A stretch of DNA of 64,000 bases from positions 1 to 64,000 of the forward strand of contig CBFHJL010000001.1 of NCBI GenBank assembly GCA_965656195.1, given 5' to 3'. This DNA comes from Brumimicrobium sp965656195 (lineage in GTDB: Bacteria > Bacteroidota > Bacteroidia > Flavobacteriales_D > Crocinitomicaceae). Under the pieces are notes generated by a model. The model had not been told where the DNA came from. It made no database searches and worked only from the letters and a program-made list of their open reading frames with translations. Made by a program: the position numbers and the translations under genes. Of the stretch, positions 16,439 to 24,898 are shown piece by piece; positions within the stretch are counted from its first letter, which is position 1, and the number at the start of each line of letters is the position of its first letter.

Positions 16439-18745
16439 TTATTTCTCATATTTTTTAAGATACAATTTTAATAAGGCAAATACACCAATGGCAGCAATTG
16501 ATAATACAATGATCTCAATCATAGTATCAAACCCTCTGAAATCAACAAGTATTACATTTACAACGTTTTTTCCCTTTGCAAGTTCATAGGCATTTTCTGC
16601 ATAAAATTCTGTGGTGCGCTTGACTGGAGTTTCATTCATGATCTCAATAATCGTAAATGCGAGGAAGGTTCCGAATGTAGTCGCGATAATTCCATCTCTA
16701 ATTCTGTTTGTGTTGTTGGAAAGCTTCAGATACTTCGGTAAACGATAGAGTACCAATACAAATAGAATGACAGTGAGTGTGTCAATGGAGAACTGTGTCA
16801 TGGCAAGATCCGGAGCTCCATAGAACATGAATATAAAACATATTGAATATCCTAAAACCCCCATTCCTGCAATTGCGGATAATCTTGATCTTGTGAGCAC
16901 CGTGTAGATTACTGAGACAAACATGATAATACAGATAATAATTTCGGAAACCTCCAATCCTTTGATGTCTTTTAAGCTTAAGAAAACCCTCGGGTTGATA
17001 AAAACATGGATCCCAAAAACTATAGTCAAAATAACGAGCATGATCATCACATACCTTCGTAGATAGCCATTCTGAAATATGCTCGTCAAAAAGAATGAAA
17101 ATTTCTGGAAATAGTCTGTTCCTTTTAGTAAGATAGTTTTAGGGGCTATCCTATCTAGGTTTGAGATGGCTCGTACTTTTTTATGCGAAGTATTCCATAG
17201 GAAATAGAGTATAAGCCCACCGCCAATAGTAATGGCGCTTAATAACAAAACAATTGTGAAGCCATGCCATAGCTTTAGATGAGGGCTAGATCCAGAGCTC
17301 AATTGTTCGGAGATTGATCCTGTGAATGAGGTTTCTATAATTCCAGGGAATAACCCGAAAAGAATTCCTGTGATTGCCAGAATTAATGGGGTGATCCAAA
17401 GAATGATATGAGGCTTTTTGACTGCTTCTGTCTTTGCTTTTGTTGGACCTAAGAAAGGACGTACACCAACCATGAATCCTGCGAAGACCATAAAAATATT
17501 AGTGATTACGGCAATTGTGGTCAATACAGCTACTGAACCACCGTGAAGTGTCGCTTCATAGATTAGGTCTTTTCCCAGAAAACCAACACTCGGAGGTATA
17601 CCAGCACTTGAAATAGCGGCTAACATGCCGGCAATAAACAAAGGGAAGAGGAACTTTTTTAATCCACCGAGTTGTGTGATGTCACGAGTTCCTGTTTGAT
17701 GATCAATTGTACCGGTGATCAAGAATAGAGATGCTTTGTATAATGCGTGGACGATTATAAATACAATGGCAGCTGTTAATGCAATAGGGGTTCCAATTCC
17801 AATGAGAAATATAATGATTCCTAACGCCCCAATGGTTGAATAAGCCAATATTCCTTTGAGGTCTGTTCGAAATAGTGTGTGTAAGCCACCAAATAACATT
17901 GTAATAGATCCAACTGTAATCAGAGTGGTATGGAAAACCTCATTTCCTGAAAAATGTGGGGAAAATCGAAGGAGTAAATAAATCCCCGCTTTGACCATCG
18001 TTGCTGAATGGAGGTAAGTAGAAACAGGGGTTGGTGCTTTCATTGCTCCAGGAAGCCAAAAATGAAATGGGAATTGCGCGGATTTCGTAAAGGCTGCTAA
18101 AAACAAAAAGACGAGTAAAATGGGTGTAAATGTACTTTCATTTAGTGCTTCTGGGGAGGATAGCATCTCTGATATCGAATAAGTTCCAGTTAACCCACCT
18201 GCCAAAACCCCAAAAGCTAGAAGACAAAGTCCACCAAATCCAGTTATACCAAGAGCAATGATTGCAGACTTTCGAGAGGTTCGTTCAGTATTTTTAAAGT
18301 TGATCAAAAAGAAAGAACTAATGCTGGTAAGTTCCCAAAAAACAAATAAGGTGATTAAATTGTCAGAGGTGACCAGGCCTAACATTGACCCCATGAATAT
18401 GCTCAAGTAAATATAAAACCTTGAAAGGTGCTTATGACCTCTTAGGTATTTCATTGTATACAAGAAGACGATACTTCCAATTCCTGTAATGAGCAGTGTA
18501 AATAAAGAAGATAGCGAATCTAGACGAAGGTCAAAGTTAACTCCAGCAGATGGAACCCACGAGGTGTGGTAATGAAAGATTACTCCTGATGAGGTGTCGC
18601 CTAGAAAACCTAAGAAGTAGATGAAAAGAGCTATAGGGAGTATTGAGGCAAACCACGGGATTCTTTGAAATGTCTTTTGTCCTATGCCAAATAATAGGAT
18701 GGCAAATAGGAAACTAGACAATATGACGAATAAGAGTGTCGACAT
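16439..18745 (-). CDS. mnhA: Na+/H+ antiporter subunit A, 768 aa
   Basis: Largest subunit of the Mrp complex, NuoL-like, with about 20 membrane helices. The channel part carries FVFWELTSISSFFLINFKNTE (functional Glu), FPFHFWLPGAMKAPTPVSTYLH and HALYKASLFLITGTIDHQTGTRD. The C-terminal third contains the domain fused to MrpA in seven-gene operons (YGAPDLAMTQFSIDTL, and NVILVDFRGFDTMIEI). First gene of mnhABCDEFG; start ATG 18745. A TATTTTTG box lies five bases upstream of the start. Length is near the family norm. Confidence 0.96.
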   Translation of the reverse strand: MSTLLFVILSSFLFAILLFGIGQKTFQRIPWFASILPIALFIYFLGFLGDTSSGVIFHYHTSWVPSAGVNFDLRLDSLSSLFTLLITGIGSIVFLYTMKYLRGHKHLSRFYIYLSIFMGSMLGLVTSDNLITLFVFWELTSISSFFLINFKNTERTSRKSAIIALGITGFGGLCLLAFGVLAGGLTGTYSISEMLSSPEALNESTFTPILLVFLFLAAFTKSAQFPFHFWLPGAMKAPTPVSTYLHSATMVKAGIYLLLRFSPHFSGNEVFHTTLITVGSITMLFGGLHTLFRTDLKGILAYSTIGALGIIIFLIGIGTPIALTAAIVFIIVHALYKASLFLITGTIDHQTGTRDITQLGGLKKFLFPLFIAGMLAAISSAGIPPSVGFLGKDLIYEATLHGGSVAVLTTIAVITNIFMVFAGFMVGVRPFLGPTKAKTEAVKKPHIILWITPLILAITGILFGLFPGIIETSFTGSISEQLSSGSSPHLKLWHGFTIVLLLSAITIGGGLILYFLWNTSHKKVRAISNLDRIAPKTILLKGTDYFQKFSFFLTSIFQNGYLRRYVMIMLVILTIVFGIHVFINPRVFLSLKDIKGLEVSEIIICIIMFVSVIYTVLTRSRLSAIAGMGVLGYSICFIFMFYGAPDLAMTQFSIDTLTVILFVLVLYRLPKYLKLSNNTNRIRDGIIATTFGTFLAFTIIEIMNETPVKRTTEFYAENAYELAKGKNVVNVILVDFRGFDTMIEIIVLSIAAIGVFALLKLYLKKYEK

Positions 18746-18750
18746 GGTGG

Positions 18751-18758
18751 CAAAAATA
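18751..18758 (-). promoter_or_regulatory. TAnnTTTG -7 box in front of mnhA
   Basis: Minus strand TATTTTTG matches the Bacteroidetes -7 consensus and ends five bases before the mnhA ATG, implying a leaderless or near-leaderless transcript if used. No convincing TTTG -33 box is present at 19 bases, so support is partial. Confidence 0.35.
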
Positions 18759-18839
18759 CAAGTTTAATCGTGCAATGTCTAGTAATAACGGCATGAATAC
18801 GATATTGTTCGTATCAAAAAGCAGTGCAATTGATGATCT

Positions 18840-20156
18840 TTATTTTCTGCGTCTTTTCTTTTTGAAATTTTTGCGTTTTGCTTTGTCTCGCGGTCGAAAG
18901 TTCTCCTTCTTATTTTCTTTTTTCTTTTCCTGGAATTTTTCCCCTTCGCCAACAATGTGTGTTGGGTTAATAATAGAAGGTGCGTCATGAATATCTGGTT
19001 CAACTTCTTCTGGGATCTTAGACTCACTTTTGGACACTTCTTCCGGGAAGTCGAGTGAGTTTATCTTAGCATCCATAAAAGATTGTATTCCAGTAAATAA
19101 ACTTTCTTCTTCTAAAGTAACAAATGAAATAGATGTTCCGCGTTGTTCTGCACGACCTGTTCGTCCTATTCGGTGAATATATTGCTCTTTTTCGCTTGGT
19201 AAATCAAAGTTGATTACGTGACTGACATTGTCGATATCTATACCTCTTGAAACAAGATCTGTAGCAACAATTCCTTTCAATTGATCAGACTTGAATTCTT
19301 GAACCATTCGCATTCTGAAGTTCTGAGACTTATTGCTATGAATCACCCCAAACTGTTCTGGGTAATCAGCTTCCAATCTATCGTGGAGAATATCTGCAAA
19401 ACGTTTTGATTGCGCAAAAATGAAGCAACGCATTTCTGGGTTGGTATCAATGATGTGACGCAGTAAGTTGTACTTCGTATTGAAGTTCTCTGCACGATAG
19501 GCTGTTTGTTCAATATTTTCCAATGGAGTTCCTGAAGGTGCAGCAATAACATGTTCGCTTAATCCAAAGAAAGTATTGACGATTTCATCGACATCATCTG
19601 AAAGCGTTGCAGAAAATAGAAGATTCTGACGTTTTTCAGGCAATAGGTCAAAGATTCGCTGCAGTTGAGGGCGGAAACCGAGATTAAGCATTTCATCACA
19701 CTCATCTACTACGAGCTTCTTGACCAGTTTTAAGCGTAAAATTCCAGTCATCGCTAAATCGTAGAATCTTCCCGGTGTTCCGACTAAAATATCGCAACCC
19801 GCATGAACAGCTTTCTTTTGCGTATTCATATTTGTTCCTCCGTAAACAGCTAATGTTTTAACGGAAAGATATTCGCTCAATTTATTGGATTCTTCTGCAA
19901 CCTGGATAGCGAGTTCTCGAGTAGGAACGAGTATAACTACACGGGGCATTTTCTCTTCAGAGTATTTGAGATCTCTCAATATGGGGAGAAGATAGGCCAA
20001 GGTTTTTCCTGTACCTGTTTGAGCTATACCTATAACGCTTTTTCCCGCTAAGACCTTTGGGATAGCTTTCTCTTGAATGGCTGTTGGCTCCGTGATATTC
20101 TGCTCATTCAGCGCAGTCATCAATTGTTTAGGAAGCTTTATATCTTCAAATCTCAT
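18840..20156 (-). CDS. DECD-variant DEAD-box RNA helicase, 438 aa
   Basis: ATP-dependent RNA helicase of the RhlE/SrmB-like group. Motifs in order: Q motif (PTAIQEKAIP), motif I AQTGTGKT, PTRELAIQ, TPGR, motif II VVDECDEM, motif III SAT, and motif VI HRIGRTGR. Motif II reads DECD instead of DEAD, a variant known from eukaryotic UAP56-type helicases. The C-terminus is a charged tail ending KRKNFKKKRRRK that probably binds RNA. Its stop is in convergent-free DNA before mnhA, and its start lies two bases past the stop of tsaC. A role in ribosome assembly or mRNA turnover is inferred from the family. Confidence 0.93.
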   Translation of the reverse strand: MRFEDIKLPKQLMTALNEQNITEPTAIQEKAIPKVLAGKSVIGIAQTGTGKTLAYLLPILRDLKYSEEKMPRVVILVPTRELAIQVAEESNKLSEYLSVKTLAVYGGTNMNTQKKAVHAGCDILVGTPGRFYDLAMTGILRLKLVKKLVVDECDEMLNLGFRPQLQRIFDLLPEKRQNLLFSATLSDDVDEIVNTFFGLSEHVIAAPSGTPLENIEQTAYRAENFNTKYNLLRHIIDTNPEMRCFIFAQSKRFADILHDRLEADYPEQFGVIHSNKSQNFRMRMVQEFKSDQLKGIVATDLVSRGIDIDNVSHVINFDLPSEKEQYIHRIGRTGRAEQRGTSISFVTLEEESLFTGIQSFMDAKINSLDFPEEVSKSESKIPEEVEPDIHDAPSIINPTHIVGEGEKFQEKKKENKKENFRPRDKAKRKNFKKKRRRK

Positions 20157-20158
20157 AA

Positions 20159-20722
20159 TTAGCGAATCACTTCTACGTTATTATTACTTCCAATTTTAAT
20201 GATGGAAGAAGGTGAGGTCATAACCTCTTTTAATCGTTCGTTCAGGATCATGTCAACACCATCCTTAATTGATTGTTCTACGTTTTCAAACCCTGTAGGA
20301 GAAGGAGAGCCAGAAACATTAGCACTCGTTGATACCAGAGGACATCGTATTCCTTGAATCATACGTTGGCATGATCGGTCACTTGTAACACGAATACCTA
20401 AAGAGCCATCTTTTGCAAGTACTTCAGAGCTGATACCCATGGGTTGGTCATAAATGATTGTGGTAGGCTTTTCACTAAAGTCAATGATATCATAGCATAC
20501 CTCAGGAACCTCTTTCACTGATCGTTCAAGCATCGCTACATTATTAACGAGTACAATAAACGACTTATCAACTGGTCTGTTCTTTAGCTCTTTTATGCGT
20601 TTTACAGCCTCATCATTAGTTGACATGCAGCCCAATCCCCAAATCGTATCGGTTGGATAGAGGAGTGTTTTTCCCTCTCGCAGCCCAGCAATGGCTTCTT
20701 TTATATTTACAAATTGTCCCAT
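20159..20722 (-). CDS. tsaC: L-threonylcarbamoyladenylate synthase (TsaC/Sua5/YrdC), 187 aa
   Basis: Makes threonylcarbamoyl-AMP from threonine, bicarbonate and ATP for the universal t6A37 modification of tRNAs. The YrdC signature LLYPTDTIWGLGC is at residues ~20-32, followed by KRIKELKNRPVDKSFIVLV and CPLVSTSANVSGSPSPT. Short form without the Sua5 C-terminal domain. I chose ATG 20722 (MGQFVNIKEA), one base past the stop of the upstream gene; ATGs at 20737 and 20752 are possible but would overlap it. Two bases separate it from the helicase, so the two are probably co-transcribed. Confidence 0.93.
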   Translation of the reverse strand: MGQFVNIKEAIAGLREGKTLLYPTDTIWGLGCMSTNDEAVKRIKELKNRPVDKSFIVLVNNVAMLERSVKEVPEVCYDIIDFSEKPTTIIYDQPMGISSEVLAKDGSLGIRVTSDRSCQRMIQGIRCPLVSTSANVSGSPSPTGFENVEQSIKDGVDMILNERLKEVMTSPSSIIKIGSNNNVEVIR

Positions 20723-20723
20723 T

Positions 20724-21212
20724 TTATTCTGATCCATGAATGTGTACATCATTGTGACGTTCTTCTATTTCGTCCTTCACCTTTTTAATCGATCGGGTTA
20801 AAAGAAATATATCCTGAGATGCATGTCTGTTGAGCCATTTAAATCCATTCACATCATCATCGATTGCAATAGCCATGTGATAAAGCAATTCAAATCCATT
20901 CCTTTTAAGCCATGTTAAGGCTTGTGCATTTCCTTCGGATCCATTGATCATAGCCATAATATGAGGGTAGCCGTTTTCCATGAGCCAATCCCTAGCCTTA
21001 TCCTTTAGTTTAATGGCATGTGTAGCCATCACTAATTCTTCAAAGCCACTTTTGTACAAAAAATCCAATAAATCAGTATTGCCTTCAATTCCTTTTGCCC
21101 ATGCCAAAATAATTTTCGGATGGTATTCGAAAGGCTTTACTTCAAGCTTACTAGGACGTTTCCCCTCTTTATCTCCCTTATACTTCTTTTTACGTCTGAA
21201 AAGACCTGCCAT
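20724..21212 (-). CDS. Conserved hypothetical protein with ~35-residue helical repeats, 162 aa
   Basis: No named family recognised. After a basic N-terminus (MAGLFRRKKKYKG), the chain shows repeating units of about 35 residues: WAKGIEGNTDLLDFLYKSGF, then ARDWLMENGYPHIMAMINGS, then ALTWLKRNGFELLYHMAIAI and GFKWLNRHASQDIFLLTRSI. Each has a W-L...NG(F/Y) core, suggesting an alpha-solenoid like ankyrin- or HEAT-type repeats. No signal peptide, so cytoplasmic. It heads the unit 20724-21212, tsaC, helicase; link to RNA or tRNA metabolism is inference from position only. Confidence 0.65.
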   Translation of the reverse strand: MAGLFRRKKKYKGDKEGKRPSKLEVKPFEYHPKIILAWAKGIEGNTDLLDFLYKSGFEELVMATHAIKLKDKARDWLMENGYPHIMAMINGSEGNAQALTWLKRNGFELLYHMAIAIDDDVNGFKWLNRHASQDIFLLTRSIKKVKDEIEERHNDVHIHGSE

Positions 21213-21266
21213 ACTTGATTTTTTTGCGAAATTAGTGAATAATGCCGACGACTTTTAATAATACAG

Positions 21267-21274
21267 TAACTTTG
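21267..21274 (+). promoter_or_regulatory. TAACTTTG -7 box before the PaaI-like gene
   Basis: Matches the Bacteroidetes -7 element TAnnTTTG, 17 bases upstream of the ATG at 21292. The -33 box is not clear. Confidence 0.35.
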
Positions 21275-21291
21275 TTTTAAAATCAAGGGAA

Positions 21292-21714
21292 ATGCTAAAA
21301 AATGAATTGTTAGAGCGTTATAAACAAACGAATAAATTCAGAGATACATTGGGTATGCAACTCGGACCCATCGAGAAGGGCAGTGCAACGTACAGTTTAA
21401 CTGTTCAAAAGAAGCATTTGGCTACACCGATAGCAGCTCATGGTGGAGTTGTGGCGGCTTTGGTAGATGCAACAATGGGTGTTACTGCTTTATCTGTTGT
21501 TGTGGAGAGTGACAGAGTTGTGAGTACCGTTGAACTCAAAGTCAATTATTTAAAACCTGTTCTAGAAGGAGACCAATTAAGGTGTGTAGGCGAGGTGCTA
21601 AATACCGGCAATCGTTTGATTTATGTGGAATGCAGTATTATTAATCAAAGAGAACAGTTGGTAGCAAGAGCAAATGGAACATTCAATGCTTACCCTGCTT
21701 CGAAGGCATTCTGA
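21292..21714 (+). CDS. PaaI-type hotdog-fold acyl-CoA thioesterase, 140 aa
   Basis: Hydrolyses acyl-CoA thioesters. The hotdog helix motif AAHGGVVAALVDATMGVTAL (residues ~50-68) matches the PaaI/YbgC-like HGGxxxALxDxAMG signature, including the Asp used for catalysis. Later strands VVSTVELKVNYLKPVLEGD are typical. It converges with the hexapeptide-repeat gene at 21716, whose E. coli homologue PaaY also belongs to the phenylacetate cluster, but no other paa gene is present. The substrate is therefore open; a general housekeeping thioesterase is equally possible. Confidence 0.88.
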   Translation: MLKNELLERYKQTNKFRDTLGMQLGPIEKGSATYSLTVQKKHLATPIAAHGGVVAALVDATMGVTALSVVVESDRVVSTVELKVNYLKPVLEGDQLRCVGEVLNTGNRLIYVECSIINQREQLVARANGTFNAYPASKAF

Positions 21715-21715
21715 T

Positions 21716-22321
21716 TTAATCTTCTTTTTTTACTTTTTCCCATGTTTCGAAAAGTTTCTCTTGCGTTGGTCTTCCTGGCTCAATCTCGCGAAGAGGTTCA
21801 CATGGTTTTAATGTTGCGTAACATTCTCCCGGTAAAGCTTGATAAAGGGATGTGCCTTTTGTTTTCCAGGCAATCATATCATCGGAAACATCTTTGATCT
21901 TTTTCGCTGGATTCCCAACGATTAAGCTTCGTTTTGGGAACTCACTCTTTGCACTAACGAAGGATAGTGCGCCTACAATAGATTCTGCCCCAATAATACT
22001 ATCATCCATAATCACACTGTTCATTCCAATTAAAGAGTTCCTACCGATGGTGCCTCCGTGAATGATAGCCCCATGTCCAATATGAGCCGATTCTTCCAAT
22101 GTTACTGTTGTTCCCGGAAACATGTGAATAGTACAATTCTCTTGTACGTTACAGCCATCTTTAATAATTATCTCACCCCAATCTCCTCTTATTGCAGCCC
22201 CTGGACCGACATAAACATCTTTACCTATATGCACATTTCCAGTGACTGTTGCATTCGGATGTATAAAAGCCGTTTCGTTAATTACGGGCTTAAAGCCATT
22301 GAACTCAAAAATGTTTGACAT
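21716..22321 (-). CDS. PaaY/gamma-carbonic-anhydrase-like hexapeptide repeat protein, 201 aa
   Basis: Left-handed beta-helix protein with hexapeptide repeats between residues ~18 and 125 (IHPNATVTGNVHIGKDVYVG, IHMFPGTTV, AHIGHGAIIHGG). The three histidines in CTIHMFPG, SAHIGHGAIIHG and neighbours fit the zinc site of gamma-class carbonic anhydrases. The longer C-terminus (WKTKGTSLYQALPGECYATL) matches PaaY, a thioesterase/carbonic anhydrase-like protein that protects phenylacetate catabolism. One base separates its stop from that of the PaaI-like gene (tail to tail). Confidence 0.87.
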   Translation of the reverse strand: MSNIFEFNGFKPVINETAFIHPNATVTGNVHIGKDVYVGPGAAIRGDWGEIIIKDGCNVQENCTIHMFPGTTVTLEESAHIGHGAIIHGGTIGRNSLIGMNSVIMDDSIIGAESIVGALSFVSAKSEFPKRSLIVGNPAKKIKDVSDDMIAWKTKGTSLYQALPGECYATLKPCEPLREIEPGRPTQEKLFETWEKVKKED

Positions 22322-22376
22322 TGTTTTTTATTTTTTTTGTACAACTTTTGTCCTCCTAAAACGTTAATAAGAAGCA

Positions 22377-22919
22377 ATGAGTTACTGCGAATTTACAAAA
22401 GATTTAGCTGAAGATCATCCAGATAAAATTTATCATGATCAAGACTATGGTTTTCCGATTGATGATGATAATGAATTATTCGGGCGATTAATTCTAGAAA
22501 TAAATCAGGCTGGATTGAGTTGGTCAACAATTCTCAAGAAAGCAGATAATTTTAGAAGTGCGTATGATCAGTTTGATGTTGAAACAATTGCGAATTATGG
22601 TGATGATGATAAGCAGCGATTGCTATCTGATGCTGGGATAATTCGTAATAGACTTAAAGTGGATGCGGCAATTTATAACGCTGGAAGCGTTAAAGCTATT
22701 CAGTTGGAATATGGTTCTTTCAAGAATTGGTTGGATAAGCATAAATCATTATCTTTGGATAACTGGATTAAGTTGTTCAAAAATAACTTTAAGTTCACCG
22801 GTGGTGAAATAACTAGAGAATTTTTGATGAGCACGAGTTACTTGAAAGGAGCGCATGATGAAAATTGCTCAACATTTAAAAAAATAATAGAAAAACAACC
22901 TGTATGGGATCAAGATTAA
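22377..22919 (+). CDS. tag: DNA-3-methyladenine glycosylase I, 180 aa
   Basis: Removes 3-methyladenine from alkylated DNA. The zinc site typical of Tag is intact: Cys4 (MSYCEF), His20 (IYHDQDYG), His160 and Cys164 (GAHDENC). The core stretch LILEINQAGLSWSTILKK followed by DAGIIRNRLKVDAAI is diagnostic. Length is usual. Its last 16 bases overlap the start of the next gene, though that gene looks unrelated in function. Confidence 0.95.
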   Translation: MSYCEFTKDLAEDHPDKIYHDQDYGFPIDDDNELFGRLILEINQAGLSWSTILKKADNFRSAYDQFDVETIANYGDDDKQRLLSDAGIIRNRLKVDAAIYNAGSVKAIQLEYGSFKNWLDKHKSLSLDNWIKLFKNNFKFTGGEITREFLMSTSYLKGAHDENCSTFKKIIEKQPVWDQD

Positions 22920-23560
22920 AAACTGTTTTATTCACTATGACATTTTGTTGTACTGCTTTAGTGCATGCGCAGTATAGTGCTGGTTTTGGGCTCAGTTCAT
23001 TTCATGGAGCAAACACAGATATCAACCGTGTTGGATTTAATGCTTTTTTAGAAATGCCGAATTCAGATGTTCGGACTTCTTACTACAGAGCAACTTTTTT
23101 GATACCTCAACGGAGTGAAAGTAATACTCAAATAGATGCATTAGATTTTGGAACTCAGCCACAAAAAATCGATGCACGTGAAATAGCAAGAACATCATTT
23201 TTTTCTGTTGATGGTGGTCAAAGGGTATATTTCATAAATGATTACGATATTGGTTTTGCAGTTTACGGTGGTTTTCATCTTAGAGGTATACTTAGTTCAT
23301 TTTCTCGTGAGTATATTCTTCCTGATTCTATTGCTGCCGAAGAGTACGATACTGAGCCTATACCCAGAGAGTTCTCGTTGTTGGTGTCTTTCGGGGCAAA
23401 TGTTGGTGTGAAATACCAGCTGCCAACTAGAGGCGCGCTTAACCTAGATTTTACACTGGATGTTGTCTCCCGGATATTCGACCCACAGTTTATTCTTGGG
23501 CAAGAGATCTCTCCATTATCTTTTTCTGTTAATCTTGCTTATCGTTTTGATTGGTACTAA
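22904..23560 (+). CDS. Outer-membrane beta-barrel-like protein, 218 aa
   Basis: A signal peptide (MGSRLKTVLFTMTFCCTALVHAQ, cut after HAQ) precedes alternating beta strands such as YSAGFGLSSFHG, RVYFINDYDIGFAVYGGFHL and a C-terminal strand SFSVNLAYRFDWY ending in an aromatic residue, the normal signature for barrel insertion. No specific family is recognised. It overlaps tag by 16 bases and lies three bases before the BadF-like kinase gene, so the three may share a transcript. A shorter start at Met12 (22937) cannot be excluded but would weaken the signal peptide. Confidence 0.72.
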   Translation: MGSRLKTVLFTMTFCCTALVHAQYSAGFGLSSFHGANTDINRVGFNAFLEMPNSDVRTSYYRATFLIPQRSESNTQIDALDFGTQPQKIDAREIARTSFFSVDGGQRVYFINDYDIGFAVYGGFHLRGILSSFSREYILPDSIAAEEYDTEPIPREFSLLVSFGANVGVKYQLPTRGALNLDFTLDVVSRIFDPQFILGQEISPLSFSVNLAYRFDWY

Positions 23561-23563
23561 TTC

Positions 23564-24388
23564 ATGATAGTTGTAGAGAGCGGTGGTACAAAGTCCACCT
23601 GGGTTTATGAGGATGCAGCGGGTGATTTGAAAAAATCTGTTCTTCTAGGACTGCATCCCCAAGAAATTACACCGCAAAAATCACAAGCTGTCAATGATCT
23701 AATTACACGAAATAACTTGACGGGTAGAGAGGTGTACTTTTTTGGCGCAGGTTGCGAAAGTGAAAGTGGTAAAAAGATAATATCCAAGCTTCTTTTGGAG
23801 ATTGGCCTCGTTCCTAAAATGATTGTATCTGACGTTGTTGGTGCTTGTATGGCTGTATTGGGTGGCGAGGATGGCGTTGCAGGTATCTTGGGTACGGGTG
23901 CTGTTGCTGCCTATTATAAGAATAATGAAGTTCAGGAGATGGCTTCAGGTCGCGGCTTTATCCTTGGCGATGAAGGTAGTGGCTTTCATATTGGTAAAAA
24001 AATTACAATAGCATGTCTGGACAACGCGTTGGCAGAATATCCTGATATTGAAGTTTTAATTCACAATTATTATGGTGGAAAAGACAAGATTGTCCATGCC
24101 TGCAGTGGTGCAAACAGCAGATTTAAAATTGCTGGTCTTACCGAGGTGATTGCAGAGTACCGCACCAATCCAGTTATACATAAGGTGATTATTGAGAGTT
24201 TTCAAGATTTTGTTCAAAAAGCTATCTTACCCCTAAAACATGATGGACAAATCGGAATGGTAGGTAGTGTTGCGTTCTATTTTAAAAATGAACTTTCTAA
24301 TGTATTGTCCAACAATAATATAGAGTTAAAAAAAGTGGCTTTAGCTGCAGTCGATGATATTTATACGTTTATCGATAAAAAAATGTAA
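23564..24388 (+). CDS. BadF/BadG/BcrA/BcrD-type ATPase, GlcNAc-kinase-like, 274 aa
   Basis: Actin-fold kinase. Phosphate-1 motif ESGGTKSTWVYED near the N-terminus, phosphate-2 region GVAGILGTGAVAAYY and GRGFILGDEGSGFHIGKK are typical of the N-acetylglucosamine kinase branch, which phosphorylates amino sugars in peptidoglycan recycling or salvage. The adenosine motif near the C-terminus (IGMVGSVAFYFK) fits. The Bad/Bcr reductase subunits are absent nearby, so a sugar-kinase role is the more likely reading. Confidence 0.88.
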   Translation: MIVVESGGTKSTWVYEDAAGDLKKSVLLGLHPQEITPQKSQAVNDLITRNNLTGREVYFFGAGCESESGKKIISKLLLEIGLVPKMIVSDVVGACMAVLGGEDGVAGILGTGAVAAYYKNNEVQEMASGRGFILGDEGSGFHIGKKITIACLDNALAEYPDIEVLIHNYYGGKDKIVHACSGANSRFKIAGLTEVIAEYRTNPVIHKVIIESFQDFVQKAILPLKHDGQIGMVGSVAFYFKNELSNVLSNNNIELKKVALAAVDDIYTFIDKKM

Positions 24389-24499
24389 TTGGTCTAAGTT
24401 TTATGTCTTGTTCATCGAGAAACATACTTTTCTTTTGATGTTAAGGCCTTTCTAATTGGGAAAAAATTCTGATATTGTAGCTCTATTCGATTAGTTAAA

Positions 24500-24898
24500 A
24501 TGGAGAATTTAGAGCTAAAAGCTACGGCTAAAACGCCACAAGTACTATTCAATGCTCAGACAGGCGTTATGATTATCAAGGGTAGAGCGATTCCTTTAGA
24601 ATCTGAAGACTTCTGGGGACCTGTACTGAAATGGTTCTACGCATATGCTACAGATCCTTTGAAGAAAACTAAGTTTGTTTTCGATATGGAGTACTTCAAT
24701 ATTTCCTCATCAAAACAAATTTTATTCTTGTTACACAAGTTAAACGACATGATGGAAGTAGGTTTTGACCTTGATATTGATTGGAAATATCCAAAAGGTG
24801 ATGTCGAAATGAGAGAAGCAGGTAATGATTTCTCTTGTATGGTAAATATTCCATTTAATTTCATTGAAAATGAGGAGTATATGGCAGAAGCTGTTTAA
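24500..24898 (+). CDS. SiaC-like regulatory phosphoprotein (DUF1987), 132 aa
   Basis: Matches the DUF1987/SiaC pattern: an N-terminal TAKTPQVLFNAQTGVMIIKG followed by F-W-x-P-V-L-x-W and the central MEYFNISSSKQILFLLHKL. In Pseudomonas SiaC is phosphorylated on the Ser/Thr in this central segment by the SiaB kinase, dephosphorylated by SiaA, and controls cyclic-di-GMP synthesis. The SSS of ISSSKQ would hold the site. No SiaA, SiaB or GGDEF gene is in the window. Convergent with the next gene, overlapping by four bases. Confidence 0.8.
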   Translation: MENLELKATAKTPQVLFNAQTGVMIIKGRAIPLESEDFWGPVLKWFYAYATDPLKKTKFVFDMEYFNISSSKQILFLLHKLNDMMEVGFDLDIDWKYPKGDVEMREAGNDFSCMVNIPFNFIENEEYMAEAV

